A DNA stretch of 64,000 bases from Leptospira yanagawae serovar Saopaulo str. Sao Paulo = ATCC 700523 (GTDB lineage Bacteria > Spirochaetota > Leptospiria > Leptospirales > Leptospiraceae). The notes beneath the pieces were generated by a model. That model worked only from the letters and a program-made list of their open reading frames with translations. It was not told the DNA's origin and made no database searches. Position 1 is the first letter of the stretch. Every line of letters starts with the position of its first letter. The position numbers and the translations under genes are program-made. The DNA is taken from assembly GCF_000332475.2 (NCBI RefSeq), contig NZ_AOGX02000035.1:111729-175728 (forward strand). The letters run 5' to 3'. This document shows, one piece after another, positions 17,108-26,245 of this stretch.

Positions 17108-18064
17108 ATGACAAGTTACCAGTCAGTCATTCGCCCTCCCTATGTGGGGAAAACGGTGATTGATTTTTTGAAGGAAAAATTTCCTTACCACTCTTTTTCC
17201 GAATGGGAGTTTTTGATCCAAGAAGGAAGGATTCGGGTAAATGGTGAATTGGTATCTTCCGAAAAACAATTGTTTGATGGTAATGTTTTAGAATACGAAC
17301 CGATCCCTGGGCGTATCAAAGAACCTGAAGTGAATGTAGGTTATTCCATCTTAAAGGAAACGGATGAGTTTCTTTTTGTGGAAAAACCTGGTAATCTCCC
17401 GATGCACCCGGCAGGTCGCTATCGGACCCAAACCTTACTTAGTTTTTTAGAGAAACAATACCCAAAGATCATCCCAGTCCACAGGCTTGACCGCGAAACT
17501 TCGGGCATTGTGATTTTTGCCAAAACAGAAGAGAGTCGGAAATGGCTCCAAAAAAAATTTGAGAATCGGCAAGTTTTTAAAGAATACTTTGCTTTGGTAC
17601 ATGGAAATTTTAACGAAGAAATCCAACTGAATGGTTATATTGGAAAAGACATCCATTCTGCAATCCGCAAGAAGATGGTTTTTTCACCAAACCAGTTCCC
17701 TGAATCCAAATCTTGCCAAACTCAATTTTTACCAGTTTCGTATCATGAGGCAGAAAATATTAGTTTGGTGTTTGTTCGGCCAATTACTGGAAGAATCCAC
17801 CAAATTCGTGCTAGTTTATTGTTTTTGGGATTCCCGATCCTTGGCGATAAAATGTATGGCAAAAGGGAAACAATCTTTTTGGATTTTGTAAACCATGGCA
17901 TGACGGATTCCCTACAAAAAGAATTGGGTTTTGAAAGACAATTGTTACATGCATATAGCATTCGTTATATGGATGAAAGAATAAACCAGGACGTGTTTGT
18001 AAAAACAAATGTTTTCCCGGAAATGGAACTTTACTTCCCCAATTGGAAAAACTATGTCCCATAG
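17108..18064 (+). CDS. RluA-family 23S rRNA/tRNA pseudouridine synthase
   Basis: 318 residues. An S4-like N-terminal domain (FSEWEFLIQEGRIRVNGELVSSEKQLFDGNVLEYE) precedes the catalytic domain with IPVHRLDRETSGIVIFAKT, where the Asp of HRLD is the nucleophile, and the late motif GRIHQIRASLLFLGFPILGDKMYG. It isomerises uridine to pseudouridine in structured RNA; the target base cannot be told from sequence. It begins one base after the PilZ gene's stop. Confidence 0.9.
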   Translation: MTSYQSVIRPPYVGKTVIDFLKEKFPYHSFSEWEFLIQEGRIRVNGELVSSEKQLFDGNVLEYEPIPGRIKEPEVNVGYSILKETDEFLFVEKPGNLPMHPAGRYRTQTLLSFLEKQYPKIIPVHRLDRETSGIVIFAKTEESRKWLQKKFENRQVFKEYFALVHGNFNEEIQLNGYIGKDIHSAIRKKMVFSPNQFPESKSCQTQFLPVSYHEAENISLVFVRPITGRIHQIRASLLFLGFPILGDKMYGKRETIFLDFVNHGMTDSLQKELGFERQLLHAYSIRYMDERINQDVFVKTNVFPEMELYFPNWKNYVP

Positions 18065-18140
18065 ATTTTAATAAAAATCCAACGTAAGAATCAACATTCC
18101 TCCGATCTTTTAAGAAAGAAAGAGGAGGCTTTTGCAAAGG

Positions 18141-19298
18141 ATGGCAGGAGCAGGCAGATTACTAAAGGATTCCGATAAAATTATATTTGGTGAATTTTGG
18201 ACGGCAAAACAAAGGCAAGGCCATCCAATCCATCACACGGTAAGTTATAGAGCATCATTCAAACCAGAACTTCCTTCTTTTTTTATGAAGGAATTTTTAA
18301 AAAAGAAAAACAAAGTCGTATATGATCCGTTTGGTGGTCGTGGAACAACTGCGATCCAAGCGAATATCGAAGGTCATGCTGCCATTCATAATGACATCCA
18401 TCCTCTTTCTATCTTTTTGGCAAGTGCTAGACAATATGTTCCAAAATATTCAGAATTAGAAAAAAAATTATCTTCGCTCGATTTGGATCAGGAAGTAGAG
18501 GATGACCCATTTGATAAAAATTTGTTACCTTTTTTCCACCCAAAGACATTAAAAGAAATTAAAAACTTAAAAAAATATATGGCAATCGATGATTCGATTG
18601 AAATGAAGTTTATTTCACTCATCGCCTTGTCGCGGTTACATGGTCACAGCACGGGTTTTTTTTCTGTTTATACATTCCCACAGGTTTCCATACCACCAGA
18701 AGCTCAGGCTAAAAATAATGCCAAAAAGGGAATTGTGCCAGAATACCGACCGATCAAACCAAGAATTTTGCAAAAGATGAAACGGGATTTAGCGATGCCT
18801 ATCCCACCATTTTACCATGAATTTTCTAAATACAATTTGTATTCCTTAAGTTCTGCCAATTCTGTACCCCATGTAGAATCTGAATCGGTGGATTTGATTG
18901 TGACTTCGCCGCCATTTTTAGACAAAGTGGATTATGAAGGGGACAATTGGTTACGCCACTGGTTTTTAGACATTAGCAAATCCAAAGACCGTAAACTCAG
19001 TATCTTTAGTAATATCAATGATTGGAATGAATTCATCCGTTCTACTTTAAAAGAATCTGCTCGTGTTTTGAAAAAGGGTTCTTACATGGTGATGGAAGTA
19101 GGGGAAGTTAAAAAAGGAAATTCGATCCTTTATTTGGATGAGGATGTAGTTCGGATGGCAGAAGGGACAGGTCTTGTCTGGAGCAAAACCTATGTGCACA
19201 CTCAAAATTTTACGAAACTTTCGAATTGTTGGCAAGTTTCCAATAATGAAAAAGGCACAAATTCGAATCGTTGTGTGGTCCTTCGAAAGGTAAATTAA
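18141..19298 (+). CDS. Orphan DNA methyltransferase (N4-cytosine/N6-adenine type)
   Basis: 385 residues from the ATG at 18141 (AGGAGG at 18123-18128; a TTG at 18132 is the alternative). [20 protein letters not shown] at residues 61-80 is the SAM-binding motif I, and [14 protein letters not shown] at about 253 is catalytic motif IV (S/D-PP-F/Y). About 180 residues lie between, presumably the target-recognition part, an order seen in alpha-class amino-methyltransferases. No restriction gene is nearby, so a regulatory role or a lone defence remnant are both possible. The target sequence is unknown. Confidence 0.75.
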   Translation: MAGAGRLLKDSDKIIFGEFWTAKQRQGHPIHHTVSYRASFKPELPSFFMKEFLKKKNKVVYDPFGGRGTTAIQANIEGHAAIHNDIHPLSIFLASARQYVPKYSELEKKLSSLDLDQEVEDDPFDKNLLPFFHPKTLKEIKNLKKYMAIDDSIEMKFISLIALSRLHGHSTGFFSVYTFPQVSIPPEAQAKNNAKKGIVPEYRPIKPRILQKMKRDLAMPIPPFYHEFSKYNLYSLSSANSVPHVESESVDLIVTSPPFLDKVDYEGDNWLRHWFLDISKSKDRKLSIFSNINDWNEFIRSTLKESARVLKKGSYMVMEVGEVKKGNSILYLDEDVVRMAEGTGLVWSKTYVHTQNFTKLSNCWQVSNNEKGTNSNRCVVLRKVN

Positions 19299-19309
19299 GT
19301 CTAAAGAGT

Positions 19310-19738
19310 ATGGTACGGTATGTAGTATTCTTTATTTTGTCTTCCATACTTGGATTTGGATTTACAAGTTGTAACGAATCAAAAGAAATCCAAGCGGAAG
19401 AATCGTTTGAAACCCATCCGATAGAAGTGACAATCAAAAATAAATCTCTAGGTAAATATGAATTGGAATTGTATTTACCAAAAGATTTTGGATTCCAAAT
19501 CGAAGCTCCCCATCGAATTTTTTTATCAGGAACAGATGGACTCAAAGTCACTGCCGCTGATTTGAAATTAACAGGTCCTATCCATCCAAAAAAACCTGAA
19601 TACTTTGAATATGTAAAACCCTTAACTTTCCAAGTGGAAGGGAAAGGGAAATTACAGATGGAAGGAAAGTTGTTTTATTGTAACTTTGTAAAGAATATTT
19701 GTATTCCCGCCAAAATCAGTAAGTCGTTTGTGATTTAA
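19310..19738 (+). CDS. Lipoprotein, possible DsbD-N-like
   Basis: 142 residues from the ATG at 19310. Signal peptide VRYVVFFILSSILGFGFTSC with lipobox FTSC, then a beta-rich domain. Near the C-terminus KLFYCNFVKNICIPAKISKSFVI places two Cys six residues apart before a proline, like the redox pair of the DsbD N-terminal domain (CxxxxxC-x-P). On that weak resemblance it may carry electrons in the periplasm; no CXXC or membrane domain is present. Alternatively just a structural lipoprotein. A hairpin terminator follows 6 bp after the stop. Confidence 0.6.
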   Translation: MVRYVVFFILSSILGFGFTSCNESKEIQAEESFETHPIEVTIKNKSLGKYELELYLPKDFGFQIEAPHRIFLSGTDGLKVTAADLKLTGPIHPKKPEYFEYVKPLTFQVEGKGKLQMEGKLFYCNFVKNICIPAKISKSFVI

Positions 19739-19743
19739 ACAAA

Positions 19744-19770
19744 TTTGATCCATCCCTAAGATGGATCAAA
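19744..19770. terminator. Hairpin between convergent genes
   Basis: Perfect 11-bp stem TTTGATCCATC / GATGGATCAAA around a 5-nt loop CCTAA. It lies between the convergent genes ending at 19738 and 19775, so it may serve both strands. T-runs flanking it are short, so the terminator call is moderate. Confidence 0.6.
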
Positions 19771-19774
19771 TAGA

Positions 19775-20233
19775 TCATTCTAAGTCTTTTGTAACCAAAC
19801 GTTTCAGATTGGGTCTTTGGATTTGGTAGAGAAAGAAGTAACGGCCACCAACTGATACGTTTTTGTTTACAATTTTACCTTCTTTGGATATCTCTCGTAA
19901 TTCTTTTTTCCCTTTATCCGATAGATTCGGAACTGTATAGGTTTTCAATAAGTTGAGAGATTTTTGTTCGGCGATGGATTTTGCTTCTTCTTCTCTTTCT
20001 TTTTCAGAAGGTAATACACTAGAGATGGCAACTTGGAATAAACTGTCGGTTAAAAACCCTTCTTTTGCTTTTGTGAATTCGATGATGAGTGGAGATTCTT
20101 CAGGTTTTGTTTCCACAGTTTCTTGTACTTCTTCTTTTGTTTCCTTTATCTCTTTTACTTCTTTGGATTTACATTGGAAGAGGAAAAAAGAAATCAAAAT
20201 GGATAAAATTGCAATTGTTAGGTGTTTCTTCAT
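19775..20233 (-). CDS. Lipoprotein, Glu/Lys-rich
   Basis: 152 residues, not recognised. MKKHLTIAILSILISFFLFQC is a signal peptide with Cys21 in a lipobox. A Lys/Glu linker (KSKEVKEIKETKEEVQETVETKPEES) is followed by a helical domain ending in VSVGGRYFFLYQIQRPNLKRLVTKDLE. Its ATG directly follows the stop codon of the upstream gene (TAA then ATG), so the two are cotranscribed and probably translationally coupled. Surface or periplasmic role unknown. Confidence 0.65.
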   Translation of the reverse strand: MKKHLTIAILSILISFFLFQCKSKEVKEIKETKEEVQETVETKPEESPLIIEFTKAKEGFLTDSLFQVAISSVLPSEKEREEEAKSIAEQKSLNLLKTYTVPNLSDKGKKELREISKEGKIVNKNVSVGGRYFFLYQIQRPNLKRLVTKDLE

Positions 20234-20926
20234 TTATAGTTTCCTAGGTTCAGAGATAGGAGTCTTCTCCACACGTTCCATCAATTTAGGTTGAATGTTT
20301 CGGAATAGGAAAGCACATTTTGTTTTATCGGAATAATCTTCTTTGTAGAGATGTAAGCTGTCGAAAAACCAAGCAAAATTGTGGAGATTTTCACTATCGT
20401 TCTCTTTTTGTTTTTGGGGATTCCCCCTAACTTCGTCTAGGTTCTGTTTGGATGGGGAACCTACATTTTGTCCACTTGTTTGTAAGTTTGGATCTTGGCC
20501 TGGTGTATTTTGTGGTGAGCCTGTAGTCGTCATCGATCCTGTAGCAGCCGTTCCCGTACCCGTTACCCCTAAGGTTTGGGGCGCATTGGTGATGAGTCTT
20601 GTTTGTCTGTCCATTCCTTCTAACGATTTTGCATACGCATCAATGCCTTCACCAAACTTGTGCTTTTGCCTTTGGATTTTGACAAGGTAGGGAAGGGAAA
20701 GCGTTTCGCGTTCTTTGAAAGCTCTTTTCTTACAATCCTCTCTTTTTTCCCATCCAGGGATTTCACGGTAGGTCATCGGAATTTCCACTTTGATTTGGAA
20801 AAATTCTCGTGAGATAAATCCTTCATCGGTTTCGTTTTGTAAGGCGCGTTCCACATAGTTTGGATCGGCGATGGTAAAGAGGCGGCAGGAACAAAAGAGA
20901 GTTAAAATTAGAAGTTTACGAACCAT
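20234..20926 (-). CDS. Putative secreted or lipid-anchored protein
   Basis: 230 residues from the ATG at 20926 (an in-frame TTG at 20938 is possible). VRKLLILTLFCSC looks like a short signal peptide with a Cys that could be lipidated. The N-terminal part includes ISREFFQIKVEIPMTYREIPGWEKREDCKKRAF; a Gly/Thr/Gln/Asn low-complexity stretch (TGTGTAATGSMTTTGSPQNTPGQ) follows, then a C-terminal helical segment FAWFFDSLHLYKEDYSDKTKCAF. Not recognised. It precedes the 152-residue lipoprotein without a gap and is divergent from the M16 pair. Confidence 0.6.
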   Translation of the reverse strand: MVRKLLILTLFCSCRLFTIADPNYVERALQNETDEGFISREFFQIKVEIPMTYREIPGWEKREDCKKRAFKERETLSLPYLVKIQRQKHKFGEGIDAYAKSLEGMDRQTRLITNAPQTLGVTGTGTAATGSMTTTGSPQNTPGQDPNLQTSGQNVGSPSKQNLDEVRGNPQKQKENDSENLHNFAWFFDSLHLYKEDYSDKTKCAFLFRNIQPKLMERVEKTPISEPRKL

Positions 20927-20947
20927 TTCCAACTTCAAGACTAGTAG

Positions 20948-22492
20948 ATGATGTCGAAATTACGAATCTTTTTCCTTTGTTTCACTCTACAATTTTTACC
21001 CTTATTTTCAGAAGACGCTTTTTTCGGAACCTCTTTGGCACAATTCCGCGAAAATACCAAAACCATCCAATTGGAAAATGGACTCACCGTTGTGATGATG
21101 AAACGTGGCACATCCCCAACCGTTGCCCTTTATATCAAATTTTTGGTGGGTGCTGTTGATGAAACCCCAGAAGAAGCCGGAACCGCCCACCTATTGGAAC
21201 ATATGTTATTCAAAGGAACCAAGTCGGTCGGTACTACCGATTACCAAAAGGAAGAAAAATACCAAAAACAAATCGAAGTTTGGGGGACGGAACTTGATGA
21301 TTTGAAACTAAAACGAAGGGATCTTTCCACCAGAGGTGAAATTGTTCCAAAAACGTTAGAAGAAGAAATTGAAACATTAAACCGAAGGTTAAAAAACTTA
21401 ATCCAATTACAAGATGAGTTCATCGTAAAAAATGAAGATTCCTATATCTATGAACAAAATGGAGAGATGGGTTTTAATGCGTATACCTCGCAAGACGTGA
21501 CCAATTACCAAATCCAATTGCCAAACAACCGAATTGAAATTTGGGCAAAGATAGAATCGGATCGTTTGAAACATCCTATTTTACGTGAATACTATACAGA
21601 ACGTGATGTTGTGATCGAAGAACGTAGGATGAGAACGGATGACGTCGGTGGTGCTGTGTTACGCGAAAAGTTTTTTTCCATTGCCTTTGAAAGCCACCCT
21701 TACAGAAAACCTGTCATTGGGTATTCGGCAGAAATTCCATATTTAAAAATAGAAGAAACAAAAGCCTTCTTTGAAAGGCATTATACTCCCAATCGTATGG
21801 TGATATCGGTTGTAGGGCAATTTGATTTTCAAGAAACAGAAGGCATCATTCGAAAGTATTTTTCTGATTTAAAACCTGGAAAACCAAGACCACCGTATAA
21901 AATTGAAGAAAAATCTTTTCCTGGAGAAAAACGATTTAAGGTCCAACATCCTTCTGCTAGTCAAATGATGATGGGTTGGATCAAACCTCCTTACCCTCAC
22001 AAAGATAATGCAAGTTTTGATATTTTATCGAGCATCCTAACTTCAGGAACAGGATCACGCCTTTACAAACGATTGGTTTTGGAAGAGAAATTGGTTTTAA
22101 ATATTGGAGCCGTCAATGGATATCCTGGGGAACGTTATAAAAACTATTTTGTTTTCTTTATCAGTCCCAATGAAGGTGTGGATCCAAACAAAATTGAAGC
22201 CATCATATGGGAAGAGATCAATCGGATTCGAGAACAAGGCATTCCCAAGGAAGAATTGGAAAAGGTGAAAAACCAAATGGTTTCTGATTTTATGAAAACT
22301 ATGGACAAAAATGGAACCATTGCAGATTTACTAAGTTATTATCAGTTGTTATATGGAGATTGGAGTGGGTTGTTCAGTCAATACCAAACCATTATGAATA
22401 CCTCAAGTACTGATATCCAACAACTCATTCCTAAATACCTCACAAAAGATTTAGTTGTAGTTGGTTTACTCGAGGATATAAGGAAAAAATAA
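20948..22492 (+). CDS. M16 zinc metallopeptidase (active partner)
   Basis: 514 residues with a signal peptide (LRIFFLCFTLQFLPLFS). Inverted zinc motif HLLEH at residues 81-85 and the third ligand region YTERDVVIEERRM (about 216-228) show a working pitrilysin-family active site. A 60-residue Lys/Glu-rich insertion, probably coiled coil (residues about 98-160), separates them. The C-terminal M16 half (SASQMMMGWIKPPYPH...) lacks a second HxxEH, as in the family. It most likely acts in the periplasm as a dimer with the next gene product. Confidence 0.88.
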   Translation: MMSKLRIFFLCFTLQFLPLFSEDAFFGTSLAQFRENTKTIQLENGLTVVMMKRGTSPTVALYIKFLVGAVDETPEEAGTAHLLEHMLFKGTKSVGTTDYQKEEKYQKQIEVWGTELDDLKLKRRDLSTRGEIVPKTLEEEIETLNRRLKNLIQLQDEFIVKNEDSYIYEQNGEMGFNAYTSQDVTNYQIQLPNNRIEIWAKIESDRLKHPILREYYTERDVVIEERRMRTDDVGGAVLREKFFSIAFESHPYRKPVIGYSAEIPYLKIEETKAFFERHYTPNRMVISVVGQFDFQETEGIIRKYFSDLKPGKPRPPYKIEEKSFPGEKRFKVQHPSASQMMMGWIKPPYPHKDNASFDILSSILTSGTGSRLYKRLVLEEKLVLNIGAVNGYPGERYKNYFVFFISPNEGVDPNKIEAIIWEEINRIREQGIPKEELEKVKNQMVSDFMKTMDKNGTIADLLSYYQLLYGDWSGLFSQYQTIMNTSSTDIQQLIPKYLTKDLVVVGLLEDIRKK

Positions 22493-22494
22493 AT

Positions 22495-23895
22495 ATGAAA
22501 CGTTTTCTCATCATCATCCTCTTTTTATGCTTAACCCCATTGTTTTCACGGGAAATGGGTGAATTTGTAAAAGACATCCAGTTTGCACCATTGGAATTTG
22601 AAGTTCCGAATATATCATCTACGACAAATGTTAGTGGAGTAGAAATCTTTTCCTTAAAAAATGCAGAGTTTCCTATTGTATATGCAGATATTCTAATTTA
22701 TCACGGCAAAAAGAATTTAGGAAAACGACCCATTGAGATTGCTCGTTTATTGGAAGACAGTTGGGAACTCTCAGGTTCCAAAACGTATCCGAAAGAAAAG
22801 TTTTTAGAAACTTTGGAATTTTATGGGGCATCTTTTTCTGTTTCTGTTGATTATGAAAAAACTATATTTACAATTGCATACTTAAAGAAAACAGAATCGA
22901 TCATTTTGCCCATTCTCAAATCATTTTTTACATCACCAAATTTAGAAGAAGATCTAGTTTCCACCACCAAGGGAAAATTAACCGAGGAAATCAATCGTCG
23001 TAATGACAATGTCACATCGCTTGCAAAAAGAAAAATAAGAGAAGTTATGTTCCGAGGAACCATCCTTGGAACTTCGATGTCTAAAACAAATTTGGATCGA
23101 ATCAAAATGGATGATCTTTTGGGTTTCCAAAAAGAAATCCTATCAACTTCAAAAAGAAGACTACTCATCACAGGTGATTATGATCTAAAATCTTGGGATC
23201 AGTTTTTTCCCAATTTAGAAAAAACGAATCCATCTTCAGGCGAAGTGATCACACCAAGTACAATCAGTGCCAATATTTCTAAGGAAGGAAAACAAGTCCG
23301 TCTTGTGGAAAAAGATGTGACACAATCCTACATTGCGTTGTCGGGAGTTTTGCCGGAACACAACCATCCAGATTTTTATGCCATTCAGGTTTTGAATTAT
23401 ATCATTGGTGGAGGAGGGTTTAACTCCTATTATATGAGAGAAATTCGGAATAACAGAGGATTGGCATATTCGGCTGGAAGTTTTACAGAATTCCAAGAAA
23501 GTTATGGTACGATTACCTTTTTTGCCATGACAAAGTCTGAATCTTCTAAAGAGGTTTTGGATTTGATGAAGGAACTTATCGAACCAAAACTCATCGACTC
23601 TATAAAAGAAGAAGAACTTTTACGAGCAAAAAATGCCATCATCAATACCTTTGTTTTTCAATTTGAAGATGATAAACGGACACTTGCAAGTGAAATCAGA
23701 AGGCGTGATCACAATATGCCAGAAGGATATTTGCAAAACTTTCGTAAAGAAATAGAAAAGGTAACTCTAACCGATTTGAAACGAGTGGGGAAACTTTATT
23801 TCCAATCAGACAAAATGATCACAACAATGATTGGTCCTAAATCTTTGGAACGATTTTGGAAGGGTTCAGTCAAACTGGTCCAACCGGAAGATTGA
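22495..23895 (+). CDS. M16 peptidase-family protein (inactive partner)
   Basis: 466 residues, signal peptide KRFLIIILFLCLTPLFS. It has the M16 fold pattern (VEIFSLKNAEFPIVYADILI, SYIALSGVLPEHNHPDFYAIQVLNYIIGGGGFNSYYMREIRNNRGLAYSAGS), but the position of HxxEH reads IARLLEDS, so the zinc site is absent. Its start is 2 bp beyond the active partner's stop. In mitochondrial processing peptidase and bacterial M16B pairs one subunit is likewise catalytically dead and helps bind the substrate. Confidence 0.85.
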   Translation: MKRFLIIILFLCLTPLFSREMGEFVKDIQFAPLEFEVPNISSTTNVSGVEIFSLKNAEFPIVYADILIYHGKKNLGKRPIEIARLLEDSWELSGSKTYPKEKFLETLEFYGASFSVSVDYEKTIFTIAYLKKTESIILPILKSFFTSPNLEEDLVSTTKGKLTEEINRRNDNVTSLAKRKIREVMFRGTILGTSMSKTNLDRIKMDDLLGFQKEILSTSKRRLLITGDYDLKSWDQFFPNLEKTNPSSGEVITPSTISANISKEGKQVRLVEKDVTQSYIALSGVLPEHNHPDFYAIQVLNYIIGGGGFNSYYMREIRNNRGLAYSAGSFTEFQESYGTITFFAMTKSESSKEVLDLMKELIEPKLIDSIKEEELLRAKNAIINTFVFQFEDDKRTLASEIRRRDHNMPEGYLQNFRKEIEKVTLTDLKRVGKLYFQSDKMITTMIGPKSLERFWKGSVKLVQPED

Positions 23896-24734
23896 TGTTA
23901 ACCGCAAGTTTCGAATACAAGGGAACTAAATTTGAAGGGATCTCGGAAGGTGGGATCCGGACTTCCATCATTTGTCCTTCCCTTGATTTTATGTTTGATT
24001 TTGGTTTTATCAATCCAGACAAAATTCACATTGGGAAAATCCTTTTATCCCATGCCCACCTCGACCATTCCTGTGGGATTCCCTATTATGTTTCCCAAAG
24101 GAGTTTACGAAAACTCCCTAAACCTAAGATTTACGTACCAAAAGCACTGGAGCCAAAACTTTCTCAAATTTTAAAACTGTACTCAGAAATTGAAGAGTTC
24201 GATTACGAATGTGAGCTGATTGGACTTGAGTATGGTGACCGAGTGGAACTAAAACCTGGTTATTTTTTTAAACCCTTACAGAGTTTCCATCGTGTCCCAT
24301 CACAAGGGTATACTGTTTATGAAACCAAACGTAAGTTAAAAAAAGAATTTTCGGCACTAAGTTCCGAAGAAATTCGTAAGTCAAAAGAAAATGGAATTGA
24401 TCCAACAGAAGAGATCGCAAGTCCCTTTGTTTCCTTTTCTGGTGATTCAAAAATAGAATATGTTTTGGAAAACGAAGACGTTAGAAAAAGTAAAATTCTT
24501 TTTATGGAATGTACGTATTATTGTGAGAAACGGGATGTGAGTCGTGCAAGAGAGTGGGGGCATACCCATTTTGATGAAATTGTGGAACATGCATCTTCAT
24601 TTGAAAACGAAGCCATTGTTCTCATCCATCCTTCCAAACGGTACAGTTATCGCGAGTTAAACGACTTACTCCGCAAAAAAGTCCCATCCATTTTAAAAGA
24701 CAGAATTTCTTTATTTTTACCTCCCAAATCATGA
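23895..24734 (+). CDS. Metallo-beta-lactamase-fold hydrolase, RNase Z-like
   Basis: 279 residues from the ATG at 23895, which overlaps the previous stop as TGATG. SHAHLDHSCGIP (His53, His55, Asp57, His58) is the metal-binding motif. Downstream, VSFSGDSKIEYVL and LFMECTYY, and HTHFDEIVEHA provide further metal ligands and match the tRNase Z order. It could be a tRNA 3'-end processing enzyme or a related phosphodiesterase/hydrolase; the long exosite arm of RNase Z is not evident, so I leave it unnamed. Confidence 0.75.
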   Translation: MLTASFEYKGTKFEGISEGGIRTSIICPSLDFMFDFGFINPDKIHIGKILLSHAHLDHSCGIPYYVSQRSLRKLPKPKIYVPKALEPKLSQILKLYSEIEEFDYECELIGLEYGDRVELKPGYFFKPLQSFHRVPSQGYTVYETKRKLKKEFSALSSEEIRKSKENGIDPTEEIASPFVSFSGDSKIEYVLENEDVRKSKILFMECTYYCEKRDVSRAREWGHTHFDEIVEHASSFENEAIVLIHPSKRYSYRELNDLLRKKVPSILKDRISLFLPPKS

Positions 24735-25378
24735 AACCAAGACCTAGTATTTATATCGATGGACTCGAACCATTCATCGATTCAGAACTTGTATACAAAC
24801 CGAATCCCGTATTTTCAGAAATGGAACGTTATGCCAAAGAAAAAAATATCCCCATTGTAACAGCCGCAACGGGAGGAGTTTTATCACAAATTGTTTCGTT
24901 CATAAAACCAAATAAAATTTTGGAGTTGGGGACAGGGCTTGGTTATTCCACACTTTGGATGGTAAAGGGCAATCCTTCCTCAAACATCATAACGATTGAC
25001 CGGCACGAAGAACAGGCGAAGTTATTAGATGGTTATGCCCAAAAAATGGGTTTGGAAAGCCAAATGGATGTTACTCGGGTGAATTGTTCGGTTATCGATT
25101 ATTTAGCAAATGAGAGTTTGTGGAAGGATGTAGATTTTTTCTTTGTAGACTGCGATAAAATCACCTATCCAACCATCTTTCGTACCCTTTGGCCTAAGGC
25201 AAAGAAGGGGGCCAGTTTTGTGTATGATAATGTGCTTTGGCATGGGCGGGTCTTAGATCCCGATCCTAAAAAACCTTCCGATATGGCGGTGATGGAACTT
25301 TGGAATGAGGTGAAATCCCAAGTTTCGGAATATACATTGTTTCCTGTGGGTGATGGTTTACTCTTTTTCCAGAAGTAG
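24731..25378 (+). CDS. Class I SAM-dependent O-methyltransferase (COMT-like)
   Basis: 215 residues; ATGA overlap with the gene before. ILELGTGLGYSTLWMVKG is the SAM motif, followed by IITIDRHEEQAKLL and VDFFFVDCDKITYPTIF and the metal-dependent O-methyltransferase signature GASFVYDNVLWHGRVLDP. Such enzymes methylate catechol-like or small-molecule hydroxyls using a divalent cation. Substrate not predictable. AGEs of neighbours suggest only operon coupling with the hydrolase. Confidence 0.85.
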   Translation: MKPRPSIYIDGLEPFIDSELVYKPNPVFSEMERYAKEKNIPIVTAATGGVLSQIVSFIKPNKILELGTGLGYSTLWMVKGNPSSNIITIDRHEEQAKLLDGYAQKMGLESQMDVTRVNCSVIDYLANESLWKDVDFFFVDCDKITYPTIFRTLWPKAKKGASFVYDNVLWHGRVLDPDPKKPSDMAVMELWNEVKSQVSEYTLFPVGDGLLFFQK

Positions 25379-25418
25379 AAAAAATAGTAGTCAAACCTAG
25401 TTCTTTTGTTGTATTCTG

Positions 25419-25435
25419 CTCCTTGGTTTAAGGAG
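25419..25435 (+). promoter_or_regulatory. Hairpin sequestering the Shine-Dalgarno site
   Basis: CTCCTT-GGTTT-AAGGAG: a perfect 6-bp stem with a 5-nt loop whose right arm is the AAGGAG of the following gene (GTG at 25445). It could lower initiation until something opens it. Confidence 0.5.
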
Positions 25436-25444
25436 AAACGTTTC

Positions 25445-26191
25445 GTGTTAAAAAAAAGTTTTTTGATTCTTTCCATTTGTTTGTTTAGCCTTTCAGTCTT
25501 CGCACAAGAATCGGGTGCTCCCGAAAAAGGAAAGGAATCCTTTGAAGAATTAGACAAATTGGACCAAGGTACCAATTTAGAACGCAAACAATTCAAAAAC
25601 ATTTCTGAAAACAACAAAGACCGAGTCATCAATTCGATTAAATTGTTAACCATTGTTACGGCAAACTTTGGGGATGAAGTAGCCGATTCCAAAACGGCTT
25701 TGGAAAAAATCAAAAAAGACTACCAAATTGTTTTACGATACTATTACCGCAGGGCTTACATTGCATCAGGAAAGGCTATGGTGGCACTGGAAAAAGACAT
25801 TAGTACCTTACTTGGTAAATTTGCAAAGAGTTATGATACCAAAACCCAAAACTTACTTGCTGAATGTGCAGACACCATCACGGCACAGGAACAAGCACAA
25901 CTGGTAGATACTTCTACGGAAGGGGCAAAACCTGTGGTTCCTTACCGCGAAATTGCAGAAGCGCAACAAAAATTACGCATTGCATATGGCCAATTGGGTC
26001 TTGCAACTGATATGACACGAGATGATCGCTTCTACGATGCAATCGTACATTACCGCATTGCCAAAGACTATGGGATCAAAATCCTTTCTGATTTCAAAGA
26101 ACAAGAAGCCGACAAAAAAGCGATTACTGATAAATACGCTAAAGATTTGGTTGATAACAAAAATCAAATCGCAAGTCAAAACACAAAATAA
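25445..26191 (+). CDS. Secreted helical protein, unknown
   Basis: 248 residues from the GTG at 25445, chosen because AAGGAG lies 9 nt upstream and the signal peptide LKKSFLILSICLFSLSVFAQ starts here; a longer in-frame ORF from 25406 has no signal peptide. After a probable Ala-Gln cleavage site the mature protein is almost all helical and charged (KESFEELDKLDQGTNLERKQFKNISENNKDRV; YYYRRAYIASGKAMVALEKDISTLLGKF; DRFYDAIVHYRIAKDYGIKIL), with TPR-like spacing. No family recognised. It lies 54 bp upstream of the amidase gene. Confidence 0.65.
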   Translation: MLKKSFLILSICLFSLSVFAQESGAPEKGKESFEELDKLDQGTNLERKQFKNISENNKDRVINSIKLLTIVTANFGDEVADSKTALEKIKKDYQIVLRYYYRRAYIASGKAMVALEKDISTLLGKFAKSYDTKTQNLLAECADTITAQEQAQLVDTSTEGAKPVVPYREIAEAQQKLRIAYGQLGLATDMTRDDRFYDAIVHYRIAKDYGIKILSDFKEQEADKKAITDKYAKDLVDNKNQIASQNTK

Positions 26192-26210
26192 TTCCTTGAA
26201 ACTTTACTTT

Positions 26211-26234
26211 TCTCCGCTCGCGCTTGGGCGGAGA
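26211..26234 (+). promoter_or_regulatory. Hairpin over the amidase ribosome-binding site
   Basis: TCTCCGC / GCGGAGA perfect 7-bp stem with a 10-nt loop. The right arm contains the GGAG 12-13 nt before the GTG start at 26246. No T-run follows, so it is not a terminator. Confidence 0.5.
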
Positions 26235-26245
26235 ATGGCACAAGC

